Assembly: GCA_964635575.1 (NCBI GenBank)
Contig: CAZWNY010000081.1
Location: 1-5,551 of the forward strand
Reading direction: 5' to 3'
DNA from: GCA-2733415 sp964635575
GTDB lineage: Bacteria > Bacteroidota > Bacteroidia > Flavobacteriales > Flavobacteriaceae
DNA length: 5,551 nt
Part shown: in pieces, positions 1 to 5,551 of the stretch
How positions within the stretch are numbered: position 1 is the stretch's first letter
Layout of the letters: each line of letters starts with the position of its first letter
Position numbers and translations under genes: made by a program
The notes under the pieces: generated by a model
What the model was told of the DNA's origin: nothing
What the model saw: the letters and a program-made list of their open reading frames with translations, nothing else
Databases searched by the model: none

Positions 1-905
1 TTTCGGGTTAATCCGCTAAATTTAGTTCGTTTTACGGCAGATTTTTGAAAAACTTTACTAAATACATCTTGAGTAATTTCTTCCCAATCTTTTTTATTCA
101 TTTTTAAAAACTCGGGTTTAGGATAAAATAAAGGTTCATTATGTGGTTTTGAAAACCGATTCCAAGGGCAAACATCTTGGCAAATATCACAACCAAATAT
201 CCAATCGTTCATTTTTTCTTTAAATGCGACAGGTAAATTATCTTTTAACTCAATTGTCAAATAGCTAATGCATTTACTACCGTCAACAGTGTTATTGGGC
301 AATATTGCTGTTGTTGGGCAAGCGTCTATACAACGTGTACAACTACCACAATGGTCGGTTGTTGGCATGTCATATTGCAAATTTAAATCGATAATTAATT
401 CGGCTAAAAAAAAGAAAGAACCTTCTTGTTGTTTAATCATTAAGCTGTGTTTTCCTTCCCAAGCAATACCTGATTTTTTTGCCCAAGCACGCTCTAAAAC
501 AGGAGCAGAATCTACAAATGCTCTCCCTGAAACAGCTCCAATTTCTGCTTCTATAAAGTGTGTAAGTTCTTTTAATTTGGTTTTTATTACATGATGATAA
601 TCCTGCCCATATGCATATTTTGCTAACTGATACGAATCTTTTTTTTGTAATTGATCTGGATAATAATTATAACTTAATGATATTACCGATTTAGCGTTAT
701 GTACTAATTTTGTAGGGTCTAAACGTTTGTCAAAATGGTTTTCCATGTAGCTCATTTCTCCATGAAATCCCTTTTTTAACCAATTTTCAAGCTTTGGTGC
801 TTCTTCTTCTAAAAAAGTTGCTTTACTAATACCACAATCTAAAAAGCCTAAACGTTTTGCTTCATCTTTTATTAATTTAGTGTATTTTTCCTGTGGATGT
901 ATCAA
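1..905 (-). CDS. queG: Epoxyqueuosine reductase QueG, 3' end cut by the window edge
   Basis: QueG is a cytoplasmic cobalamin and iron-sulfur enzyme that reduces epoxyqueuosine to queuosine at the wobble base of tRNAs with GUN anticodons (Asp, Asn, His, Tyr), the last step of queuosine synthesis. The 301 codons visible read through without a stop. The N-terminal region is typical (GFLDCGIS at about 20-27, then ENWL and MSYMENHFDKRLDP at about 51-64). VDSAP at 131-135 carries the Asp expected to be catalytic. Two ferredoxin-type [4Fe-4S] motifs follow, HCGSCTRCIDACP (185-197) and a second set with GCDICQDVCPWN (238-249). The last residues, SAVKRTKFSGLTR, match the usual QueG C-terminus, so roughly 10 residues lie outside in the short flavobacterial form. 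The start is TTG (905-903), because a stop codon lies just before it and the first in-frame ATG (residue 51) would remove conserved sequence. It follows the upstream Zn-ribbon gene with no gap. Family identity is secure; the start is inferred. Confidence 0.95.
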   Translation of the reverse strand, partial: MIHPQEKYTKLIKDEAKRLGFLDCGISKATFLEEEAPKLENWLKKGFHGEMSYMENHFDKRLDPTKLVHNAKSVISLSYNYYPDQLQKKDSYQLAKYAYGQDYHHVIKTKLKELTHFIEAEIGAVSGRAFVDSAPVLERAWAKKSGIAWEGKHSLMIKQQEGSFFFLAELIIDLNLQYDMPTTDHCGSCTRCIDACPTTAILPNNTVDGSKCISYLTIELKDNLPVAFKEKMNDWIFGCDICQDVCPWNRFSKPHNEPLFYPKPEFLKMNKKDWEEITQDVFSKVFQKSAVKRTKFSGLTR

Positions 906-1124
906 TTATAATTTTTCTAAAAACCAATGTATGTATGTGCAGTTTTCGCATACATAACAGGATGCTGTTTTATTTGCCCAATCTAAACCTAACATAGACA
1001 TTCCTGTTGTATTTAATTGAGCATCTCGTTGCGAAAACTTATCGTGCTCACAAACAACACATTTTAGTTTTTTTCCTTTTACGGTAACAGGTGTTGCTTT
1101 TTTTTCTTTTGAAAATAATCCCAT
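906..1124 (-). CDS. Small Zn-ribbon protein, DUF2082/YpzJ type, function unknown
   Basis: This complete 72-residue protein has two Cys pairs, C22-x2-C25 and C59-x2-C62 (an additional C56 precedes the second), which fit a zinc ribbon. Between them is a conserved-looking core, LNTTGMSMLGLDWANKTA (37-54), and the C-terminus reads YIHWFLEKL. This layout matches the predicted nucleic-acid-binding Zn-ribbon family DUF2082 (B. subtilis YpzJ-like) as I remember it; the biochemical role is unknown. The first 19 residues are basic (several Lys) and probably flexible. The ATG at 1124 is the only sensible start. The TAA stop (908-906) touches the TTG of queG, so the two genes are very probably co-transcribed and translationally coupled. 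The 161-base gap back to ruvB has no exact TAnnTTTG box on this strand, so the gene may depend on read-through from ruvB. Confidence 0.8.
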   Translation of the reverse strand: MGLFSKEKKATPVTVKGKKLKCVVCEHDKFSQRDAQLNTTGMSMLGLDWANKTASCYVCENCTYIHWFLEKL

Positions 1125-1285
1125 AATAAAATAGTTTAAAGGTATAGTTTTGTATTCTTGTTTTTATAGAAACGTTGACGGCATTTTTTTGTTTTAAATT
1201 AACAATCTCGATTCAAGAGATACTTCCTAAAAAACTATTTTCAATGAAGGCAACCCTTTGTGAATAAAATTCTTATAACGAGGGA

Positions 1286-2308
1286 TTAAAATAAACCTTC
1301 CTGAATATTAGGGTTTACTTTTCCTAAATGTTCATACGCTAATTTGGTAACTTCTCTACCACGTGGTGTGCGCATGATAAATCCTTTTTGGATTAAAAAA
1401 GGTTCATACACTTCTTCAATAGTTTCTGCAACTTCCGAAACTGCGGTGGCTAAGGTTGTAATTCCGACTGGACCGCCTTTAAATTTATCAATTAGTGTGG
1501 TTAGTATTCTATTATCCATTTCATCTAACCCATGTGCATCAACATTAAGTGCTTTTAAGGCAAATTTAGCTATTTTCATGTCAATACTTCCGTTGCCTTT
1601 TATTTGTGCAAAATCTCGAACTCTACGTAATAGTGAGTTTGCAATACGAGGTGTTCCTCTGCTTCTTCCTGCTATTTCTTTTGCGGAATCAAAATTAATA
1701 GGCATTTTTAATATTGCTGCACTACGTTGTACAATAGTAGTTAATAATTCTGTTTTATAATATTGTAATCTGCTTTGTATTCCAAAACGTGCTCGCATTG
1801 GCGAGGTTAATAAGCCCGAACGTGTAGTTGCACCTATTAAAGTAAATGGATTTAAATTAATTTGAACGGAACGTGCATTAGGACCAGACTCAATCATGAT
1901 GTCTATTTTATAGTCTTCCATTGCTGAATATAAATACTCTTCTACAATAGGACTTAAACGGTGTATTTCATCAATAAAAAGAACATCACGTTCGTCTAAA
2001 TTGGTTAATAAACCTGCTAAGTCTCCTGGTTTATCAAGCACAGGTCCTGAAGTTACTTTAATGCCTACGCCTAATTCATTTGCTAAAATATGAGCTAAGG
2101 TGGTTTTTCCTAATCCTGGAGGACCATGAAATAAGGTATGGTCTAGTGCTTCTTCTCTTAAGTTAGCGGCTTGTACAAATATTTGAAGATTTTCTAATAT
2201 TTGATCTTGACCTGCAAAATCATCAAAAGAAAGCGGGCGCAATGCTCTATCAATGTCTGTTTCTTCGGTGTTAAAATTTTCGTTAGTAGGGTCAAGGTTT
2301 TCATTCAT
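1286..2308 (-). CDS. ruvB: Holliday junction branch migration DNA helicase RuvB
   Basis: RuvB is the AAA+ ATPase that forms hexameric rings on either side of a RuvA-bound Holliday junction and drives branch migration before RuvC cuts. The 340 residues are a normal full length. Visible elements in order: the RuvB N-terminal signature RPLSFDDFAGQ (24-34), Walker A GPPGLGKTT (62-70), Walker B LFIDEIHR (110-117), sensor 1 GATTRSG (159-165), the arginine finger in SPMRARFG (R174), the sensor 2 region RGTPRIANSLLRR (217-229), and the C-terminal winged helix with RTPRGREVT (313-321) that binds DNA. The N-terminus MNENLDPTNENF is what I expect for flavobacterial RuvB and supports the ATG at 2308. ruvA and ruvC are not in the window, so ruvB stands apart from its partners here. 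A good -7 box lies only six bases before the start codon. Confidence 0.98.
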   Translation of the reverse strand: MNENLDPTNENFNTEETDIDRALRPLSFDDFAGQDQILENLQIFVQAANLREEALDHTLFHGPPGLGKTTLAHILANELGVGIKVTSGPVLDKPGDLAGLLTNLDERDVLFIDEIHRLSPIVEEYLYSAMEDYKIDIMIESGPNARSVQINLNPFTLIGATTRSGLLTSPMRARFGIQSRLQYYKTELLTTIVQRSAAILKMPINFDSAKEIAGRSRGTPRIANSLLRRVRDFAQIKGNGSIDMKIAKFALKALNVDAHGLDEMDNRILTTLIDKFKGGPVGITTLATAVSEVAETIEEVYEPFLIQKGFIMRTPRGREVTKLAYEHLGKVNPNIQEGLF

Positions 2309-2313
2309 AATAA

Positions 2314-2345
2314 CAAATATAAAGAAAGAAAAAATGGTATGCCAA
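2314..2345 (-). promoter_or_regulatory. Promoter of ruvB, Bacteroidota type
   Basis: On the minus strand a perfect TAnnTTTG box (TATATTTG, 2321-2314) follows a TTG (2345-2343) after 21 bases, which fits the primary sigma factor consensus known for Bacteroidota. Transcription would begin at about 2307-2310, at or next to the ruvB ATG, so the message would have almost no leader. The elements are read directly; the start site is inferred. Confidence 0.6.
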
Positions 2346-2385
2346 TTTAATTTTATAATGTCGCATAATTGAGTTAAAAATAAGA

Positions 2386-3188
2386 TTATTTAGATTTCAA
2401 TTTATAATATGCTCCAATATTTACGGACAATTGCTTTGCTTCTAAGTGTGCAAAAAAGGCACCGCCAAATGCTGCTGTAAACCCGTAGTTTGAATTTATT
2501 TCTTCTATCAGTTTAATTCCAAAACCCCCAAATTGTGCTGTATCGATGTTTAACATTGTTTCTAAATTTTGATTGGGAGTTGTTACGTTTCCGTCTGCAA
2601 AAGAATCGATAATATTTTTTTCCGACTTCAAAATTAAAGAACAGACCATTACTATATTTGTTTGTTTTTTAAAATTAAACCGATACTTGTTTGTATAAAA
2701 AAATTTCTTTTTCCTAAAGATAAAGATGGTATAAATGAGTAGGCATTAATTCCTGAAGAAAGTCCTGTAAGTGAATTGTATTTTGATGTTGGTATTTCAA
2801 TTTGTAATTGTGTAGCTATTGCAAACTTTTTGTGTTGTATTTTTTTCTTATGGCAAAATTTAGATTGCCAAATGTGTTTAAATTACCTTCTTGAATAGTT
2901 GGTGTATGTGTGCTTTCTGTAACTGTTTTTTGAGCAGATAATCTTTTAAAAGGAACTGCGGTTATTATGGTAATTTCGTTTGTTAATCCGTATTCTGTAT
3001 ATATTTGTAAGGTTTGGTCGCTAATATATCTGCTGGTATATAAATCGCTTCCGTTTTGATTAAAAATGCGTTTGTAACTAGGTATTGTATGATAATTGTA
3101 AATAGGTATCTCCTTTTTGTTTTACCCAAGCACTTTGAGAAAATAAAAAATAAGGTAAAAAAGTGATAATATAGGTTAGTTTTTTCAT
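2386..3188 (-). pseudogene. Decayed outer-membrane/secreted protein gene with at least four frameshifts
   Basis: Reading from an ATG at 3188, a clear signal peptide (MKKLTYIITFLPYFLFSQ) and AWVKQKGDTYLQLSYNT are followed by a stop at 3080-3078. The coding sense continues in the next frame from about 3079 (PSYKRIFNQNG, EYGLTNEITIITAVPFKRL) to a TAG at 2818-2816. It then resumes in the first frame (KFAIATQLQIEIPTSKYNS, SLSLGKRNFFIQTSIGLIL) to a TAG at 2654-2652. It shifts again at about 2653 (YSNGLFFNFEVG) and once more to the last frame (IIDSFADGNVTTPNQNLE, FGGFGIKLIEEIN), ending at 2386. Joined, this gives about 265 residues with alternating beta-strand character and a signal peptide, like the flavobacterial outer-membrane beta-barrel proteins whose mature part starts AW..KG. 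Two of the shifts fall in runs of seven A (plus-strand T runs 2840-2846 and 2615-2621). The stretch 2649-2386 alone would encode 87 residues, but its first residues are an out-of-frame artefact. The substrate or role cannot be told. Sequencing error at the homopolymers is possible for two shifts but does not explain the others. Confidence 0.8.
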
Positions 3189-3306
3189 AGTTATTAATTG
3201 ATTGTTAAAAAGGTTAGCTTCTTAACGGTTGTTACAACTAATACACACCCTTGTAAATGTATTTTAATGTTCTTACGGTTACCTGTTTAAGTGCTTTATT
3301 TGTTTT
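3189..3306. other. Intergenic gap between the pseudogene and the reductase gene
   Basis: These 118 bases hold no gene. No exact TAnnTTTG box is present in the direction of the pseudogene and no convincing stem-loop with a T run follows the reductase stop codon. An 11-base palindrome, GTTGT-T-ACAAC (3228-3238), is the only neat symmetry. Loss of the promoter would fit the decay of the downstream gene. Confidence 0.5.
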
Positions 3307-4371
3307 TTACACCTCGTCAAAATCTACTTTAATAACAGCAGATTTAGGTACTGCTTGGCAGGCCAAAGTTAACCCTTCTTCAATTTCGTTATCCGTTAAA
3401 ATGGCGTTTTTTAATAGCTGAACGTTTCCTTGGGTAATTTGACAAACACAAGAGCTACAAACACCACCTTGACAAGAATATGGAGCGTCTAAACCTGCTT
3501 TTAAAGCGGCATCTAAAAGTGTTTCATTTTCTTTTACGGAAATTGTGGTTTCTTCATCATCTAACAAAAAAGTTACTTGAGCAACACCATTAAATTCTCC
3601 ATCAATAGCAACTACTGAAGGTTTTGTGTTTTCTGAAGCTGTAAATAATTCAAAATGAATCTTGTTTTTTTCAATATGATTTTCTTGTAACTCCGTAGTT
3701 ACTAAATTAATCATTTCTTCGGGTCCGCACAAATAAAAGCCTTTAAAAGTGGTCCCTTCATGTTTGTTTTTTAAAATATAGTTTACTTTTTCAATATCAA
3801 TTCTTCCAAATAAAGCTTCTTTTTCGTTTGCTTTACTGAAGGAATAATACACGTAAAACCGACCAAAAAATTTCGATTTTAATTGATTTAATTCGTTATA
3901 AAAAATAGTGTTTTCAGGGGTTTTATTGCCATATAGTAAAATAAACGTGCTGTTTGGTTCATTAATCATCACACTTTTAATCATCGATAGTACTGGAGTA
4001 ATACCGCTACCAGCAACAAAAGCACCGTAAAAATTTCGATTTTCGGAATGGGTTGGTAAAATAAATTTACCTTCGGGCATGGCAACATCTAAATATTCTC
4101 CTTCTTTTAAAACGGTGTTTGCATAGCTAGAAAATAATCCGTTTGGTATTTGTTTTACTGCAACCCGCAACTCACTAGATGATGGAGCAGAACACAAAGA
4201 ATAAGAACGCCTAATTTCTTGACCATTAATACTGGTTTTAAGTGTTAAATATTGCCCTGCAATAAATTTAAAGTCGTTTTTTAAATGACTTGGAACATCA
4301 AAGTTAATAGAAACTGTATCTGGAGTTTCTCTTTTTATTTCCTGTATACGAAGCGAATGAAATCTACTCAT
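3307..4371 (-). CDS. FAD/NAD(P)-binding oxidoreductase with C-terminal [2Fe-2S] ferredoxin domain, PaaE/HCP-reductase type
   Basis: The enzyme passes electrons from NAD(P)H through FAD to a plant-type [2Fe-2S] cluster and on to a partner protein, probably in the cytoplasm. The 354 residues show an FAD domain with RRSYSLCSAP (54-63), a pyridine-nucleotide domain with GSGITPVLSMIK (121-132), YGNKTPENTIFY (147-158) and YLCGPEEM (213-220), then a ferredoxin domain with the cluster ligands C300-x4-C305-x2-C308-x29-C338. This order and length match PaaE, the reductase of phenylacetyl-CoA epoxidase, and the related hybrid-cluster-protein reductases. No paaABCD or hcp gene is nearby, so the electron acceptor is unknown and I give no symbol. 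I chose the ATG at 4371 (MSRFHSLRIQEI). The frame stays open upstream to an ATG at 4467, but those 32 residues are not typical of the family and would span the -7 box at 4388-4395. The gene diverges from padR, which may control it. Confidence 0.9.
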   Translation of the reverse strand: MSRFHSLRIQEIKRETPDTVSINFDVPSHLKNDFKFIAGQYLTLKTSINGQEIRRSYSLCSAPSSSELRVAVKQIPNGLFSSYANTVLKEGEYLDVAMPEGKFILPTHSENRNFYGAFVAGSGITPVLSMIKSVMINEPNSTFILLYGNKTPENTIFYNELNQLKSKFFGRFYVYYSFSKANEKEALFGRIDIEKVNYILKNKHEGTTFKGFYLCGPEEMINLVTTELQENHIEKNKIHFELFTASENTKPSVVAIDGEFNGVAQVTFLLDDEETTISVKENETLLDAALKAGLDAPYSCQGGVCSSCVCQITQGNVQLLKNAILTDNEIEEGLTLACQAVPKSAVIKVDFDEV

Positions 4372-4387
4372 AATATTAATGTTTGTG

Positions 4388-4395
4388 CAAAAATA
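4388..4395 (-). promoter_or_regulatory. -7 box of the reductase gene
   Basis: On the minus strand TATTTTTG matches TAnnTTTG exactly and lies 16 bases before the ATG at 4371, which would give a leader of about ten bases. No TTG lies at the usual 17-23 base distance upstream, so the promoter looks weak or activator-dependent. It also argues against a start further upstream. Confidence 0.45.
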
Positions 4396-4435
4396 AATAA
4401 ACAGAATGAGATTTTTAATGATAATCGTTACAAAA

Positions 4436-4460
4436 ACATACATAAGGTTTTTATGTATGT
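4436..4460. promoter_or_regulatory. Perfect 10-bp inverted repeat, candidate PadR operator
   Basis: The arms ACATACATAA (4436-4445) and TTATGTATGT (4451-4460) are exact reverse complements separated by GGTTT. A further ACAT (4464-4467) follows. PadR-family repressors are known to bind dyads built from ATGT and ACAT half-sites, usually in their own promoter. Here the repeat lies just before the padR -7 box, over its expected -33 region, and about 55-80 bases upstream of the expected reductase start site. Autorepression of padR is the simplest reading. The symmetry is seen; the binding protein is inferred. Confidence 0.6.
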
Positions 4461-4472
4461 AAAACATTTATG

Positions 4473-4480
4473 TAAATTTG
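4473..4480 (+). promoter_or_regulatory. -7 box of padR
   Basis: TAAATTTG matches the Bacteroidota -7 consensus TAnnTTTG and lies 21 bases before the padR ATG, giving an expected leader of about 15 bases. The -33 region is poor (only a T run at about 4448-4452) and is covered by the inverted repeat at 4436-4460. Confidence 0.55.
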
Positions 4481-4501
4481 TAGCGTAAAACAAATACTAC
4501 A

Positions 4502-4840
4502 ATGAGCAATTCTAAATTATATAAAGGAAGTTTAGTTACTATAATACTAAAATTATTATCCGAAAATAAAAAAATGTATGGTTATGAAATTACCCAAAAA
4601 GTAAAAACATTAACTAAAGGTGAATTAAACATTACTGAAGGTGCTTTGTATCCTGCATTGCACAAGTTAGAGGCAGATGGTGTTTTGGACGTTGAGGTTG
4701 AGAAAGTAGATAACCGTTTACGAAAATATTACAAACTAACCGAAAAAGGAACTGTCGAGACCACTAATAAATTAACAGAATTACAAAAATATATAGAAAC
4801 TATGCAGGCGTTAGTAAACCCTAAATTAAGCGCCTTGTAA
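4502..4840 (+). CDS. PadR-family transcriptional regulator
   Basis: This complete 112-residue protein is a short (subfamily 2-like) PadR repressor: an N-terminal winged helix-turn-helix followed by one C-terminal helix used for dimerisation. Family marks are LYKGSLVTIILKLL (6-19), MYGYEI (25-30), the recognition region ITEGALYPALHKLEADG (44-60), and the wing RKYYKLTEKG (74-83). The tail (about 84-112) is predicted helix. Such proteins usually repress their own operon and a transport or membrane-stress gene, and respond to small hydrophobic molecules; the ligand here is unknown. The ATG at 4502 is chosen because it starts just before the conserved LYKGSL segment. The inverted repeat upstream is the likely operator. 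In Flavobacteriaceae I expect a membrane-protein gene directly downstream, but only AT-rich DNA with tiny ORFs follows. Confidence 0.93.
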   Translation: MSNSKLYKGSLVTIILKLLSENKKMYGYEITQKVKTLTKGELNITEGALYPALHKLEADGVLDVEVEKVDNRLRKYYKLTEKGTVETTNKLTELQKYIETMQALVNPKLSAL

Positions 4841-4863
4841 CTATGAAAAAGTTAAGGATCAAA

Positions 4864-4882
4864 AAATATAAATTTTATATTT
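4864..4882. repeat. 19-base AT-only palindrome after padR
   Basis: AAATATAAA and TTTATATTT flank a single central T, a perfect dyad 24 bases after the padR stop codon. As RNA it would form an AU-only hairpin, weak as an intrinsic terminator but possibly helping to end the padR message. In such AT-rich DNA chance is a serious alternative. Confidence 0.35.
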
Positions 4883-5009
4883 CAATTAGTAGCTTGGGGT
4901 GCACTATTTAAAACCTTGATACCAATACAAAAAAGAAATATTGCAAGAATGTAAATTTATTTTAAAAAAATTAATTAATATTTAAGGGTAAAATGAATAT
5001 TTAAAAAAG

Positions 5010-5066
5010 ATGAAATTAACCATACAACAAATAGAAACCCTCTGTTTATTTATAAGTCTATTTTAA
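5010..5066 (+). pseudogene. Possible remnant of the N-terminus of a padR-partner membrane protein
   Basis: Eighteen codons read MKLTIQQIETLCLFISLF and then stop. This resembles the start (MKLT-x-QQIE-x-L) of a flavobacterial membrane-protein family that, from memory, is often encoded directly after a short PadR regulator. Nothing of the rest of such a protein is visible before the ssrA promoter. Chance similarity over so short a segment cannot be excluded. Confidence 0.25.
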
Positions 5067-5138
5067 TAACTCTTAAAAAACAGTAACTATTTTAACTAAG
5101 TTTTGTGTATTTTATAGTTATAACAGTGCTAAATTTAA

Positions 5139-5146
5139 TAAGTTTG
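5139..5146 (+). promoter_or_regulatory. -7 box of ssrA
   Basis: TAAGTTTG matches TAnnTTTG exactly and ends 19 bases before the mature tmRNA 5' end at 5166. Transcription would begin at about 5151-5153, leaving a short leader for RNase P to remove. No clear TTG stands at the normal -33 distance. Confidence 0.5.
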
Positions 5147-5165
5147 CACTTTACTAATTAATTTA

Positions 5166-5551
5166 GGGGTCGACCGGTTTTGACAGCGAGTTCTAATTAA
5201 ACGGTAAGCACGTCAAGTAATGAAATTGTACTTGTAAAAATTATTTCGACTTTTTAAACGGCGAGAATAACTACGCTTTAGCTGCATAATCTGAATTATA
5301 GTAAGATAATGCCTCGTTCTACTAGGTAGAAGAGCTAAATGCCTTCGGATAGCCCTGGTAATCGGCGCTCCATTTAAAGGTATCGTAAATGTTTACATAG
5401 AAAACATAAGGCTTCAGTATGTTTTCGAAACTAAAGAAGATAAGTTTTAAGTGGGCTGTTTTTAGTCAGCTTATTATCGAAAATTAATTAAAAACTAAGC
5501 GTGAAGAAAGCTCTTTAATTGCTTGTTTGGACGAGAGTTCGATTCTCTCCG
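5166..5551 (+). ncRNA. ssrA: Transfer-messenger RNA (tmRNA), 3' end cut by the window edge
   Basis: tmRNA with SmpB rescues ribosomes stalled on broken messages, adds a degradation tag to the unfinished protein and lets the ribosome terminate. The 5' part, GGGGTCGACCGGTTTTGACA, is the conserved acceptor and D-like region. The tag frame lies at 5260-5289, and GC-containing segments typical of the pseudoknot region follow (about 5310-5375). At the 3' end the T arm is complete: stem GAGAG (5533-5537) with CTCTC (5545-5549) around the loop TTCGATT. The last two bases, CG, pair with C6 and G7 of the 5' acceptor strand GGGGTCG. About nine more bases (the rest of the acceptor, discriminator and CCA) are expected outside, for a total near 395. 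This is a one-piece tmRNA, not the permuted two-piece form. Confidence 0.96.
5260..5289 (+). other. tmRNA tag-peptide reading frame (GENNYALAA)
   Basis: Starting at the resume codon GGC, the frame reads GENNYALAA and ends in TAA. The ALAA end is the signal recognised by ClpXP-type proteases. The segment just before it (TTTTTAAAC) is the usual unpaired A-containing region upstream of the resume codon. This tag is the one I expect for Flavobacteriaceae. Confidence 0.93.

Larger units (their letters stand above)
4841..5138. other. AT-rich stretch without an intact gene between padR and ssrA
   Basis: These roughly 300 bases are very rich in A and T and carry stops in all frames. A 22-codon ORF starts two bases after the padR stop (4843-4911, MKKLRIKKYKFY...) and an 18-codon ORF lies at 5010-5066. 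The first is lysine-rich and not recognisable. The stretch also contains the AT-only palindrome at 4864-4882. It looks like spacer or the remains of a deleted padR partner gene. I see no tRNA, small RNA or strong terminator. Confidence 0.5.

Noticed and set aside
268..594. Open frame of 108 codons on the plus strand
   Set aside because: It lies wholly antisense to queG, has no recognisable domain, and the opposite strand encodes a clear QueG.
1205..1221. Dyad ATCTC/GAGAT between ruvB and the Zn-ribbon gene as a terminator
   Set aside because: The stem has only five pairs with no T run after it, and nearby symmetry (AAGG-CAAC-CCTT) is shorter still, so neither is a convincing terminator.
1344..1760. 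Open frame of 138 codons on the plus strand
   Set aside because: It is antisense to the conserved C-terminal half of ruvB, and its composition is what the complement of that gene would give.
2386..2649. A separate intact 87-residue gene
   Set aside because: Its first ten or so residues are out of frame with the coding sense, and the rest continues the upstream beta-barrel-like segments, so it is the tail of the pseudogene.
3228..3238. Palindrome GTTGT-T-ACAAC as an operator
   Set aside because: It is only five pairs long, in front of a dead gene, and carries no known regulator signature.
4372..4467. N-terminal extension of the reductase by 32 residues, hydrophobic and resembling a membrane anchor
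   Set aside because: It would cover the -7 box at 4388-4395 and half of the inverted repeat, and members of this family start near MSRFHSL.
4285..4488. Open frame of 67 codons on the plus strand
   Set aside because: It overlaps the start of the reductase gene and the divergent promoter region and matches no family I know.

Overview
The window looks like an ordinary chromosomal stretch from a low-GC member of the Flavobacteriaceae (Bacteroidota). Three things support this. The RuvB, QueG and tmRNA sequences resemble those of that family. The tmRNA encodes the tag GENNYALAA. The gene starts are preceded by the Bacteroidota -7 promoter box TAnnTTTG rather than by Shine-Dalgarno sequences. The assignment rests on motif recall, not on a search.

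Left part, minus strand (1-2345): ruvB, the Holliday-junction branch-migration ATPase, has its own promoter that sits almost on the start codon. It is followed by a 72-residue Zn-ribbon protein of the DUF2082/YpzJ type and then by queG, epoxyqueuosine reductase. queG begins on a TTG directly after the Zn-ribbon stop codon and runs off the left edge about 10 residues before its expected end. This part concerns DNA repair and tRNA modification.

Middle part, minus strand (2386-4371): a decayed outer-membrane-type protein gene (2386-3188) still has its signal peptide but is broken by at least four frameshifts. Upstream of it is an intact 354-residue oxidoreductase of the PaaE/HCP-reductase type, with FAD, NAD(P) and C-terminal plant-type [2Fe-2S] domains.

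Right part, plus strand (4372-5551): a PadR-family repressor is transcribed divergently from the oxidoreductase. The shared 130-base gap holds a -7 box for each gene and a perfect 10-bp inverted repeat placed over the expected -33 region of padR, a good candidate operator. The usual partner of such a PadR seems to be missing: 325 bases of AT-rich DNA with two tiny ORFs, possible gene remnants, lead to the tmRNA gene ssrA. ssrA has its own -7 box and is cut by the right edge about nine bases before its expected CCA end.

I found no CRISPR array, insertion sequence, phage gene, tRNA or clear riboswitch. The points most worth checking are the operator between padR and the reductase, the multiply frameshifted gene, and the coupled TTG start of queG. 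None amounts to a clearly new system.
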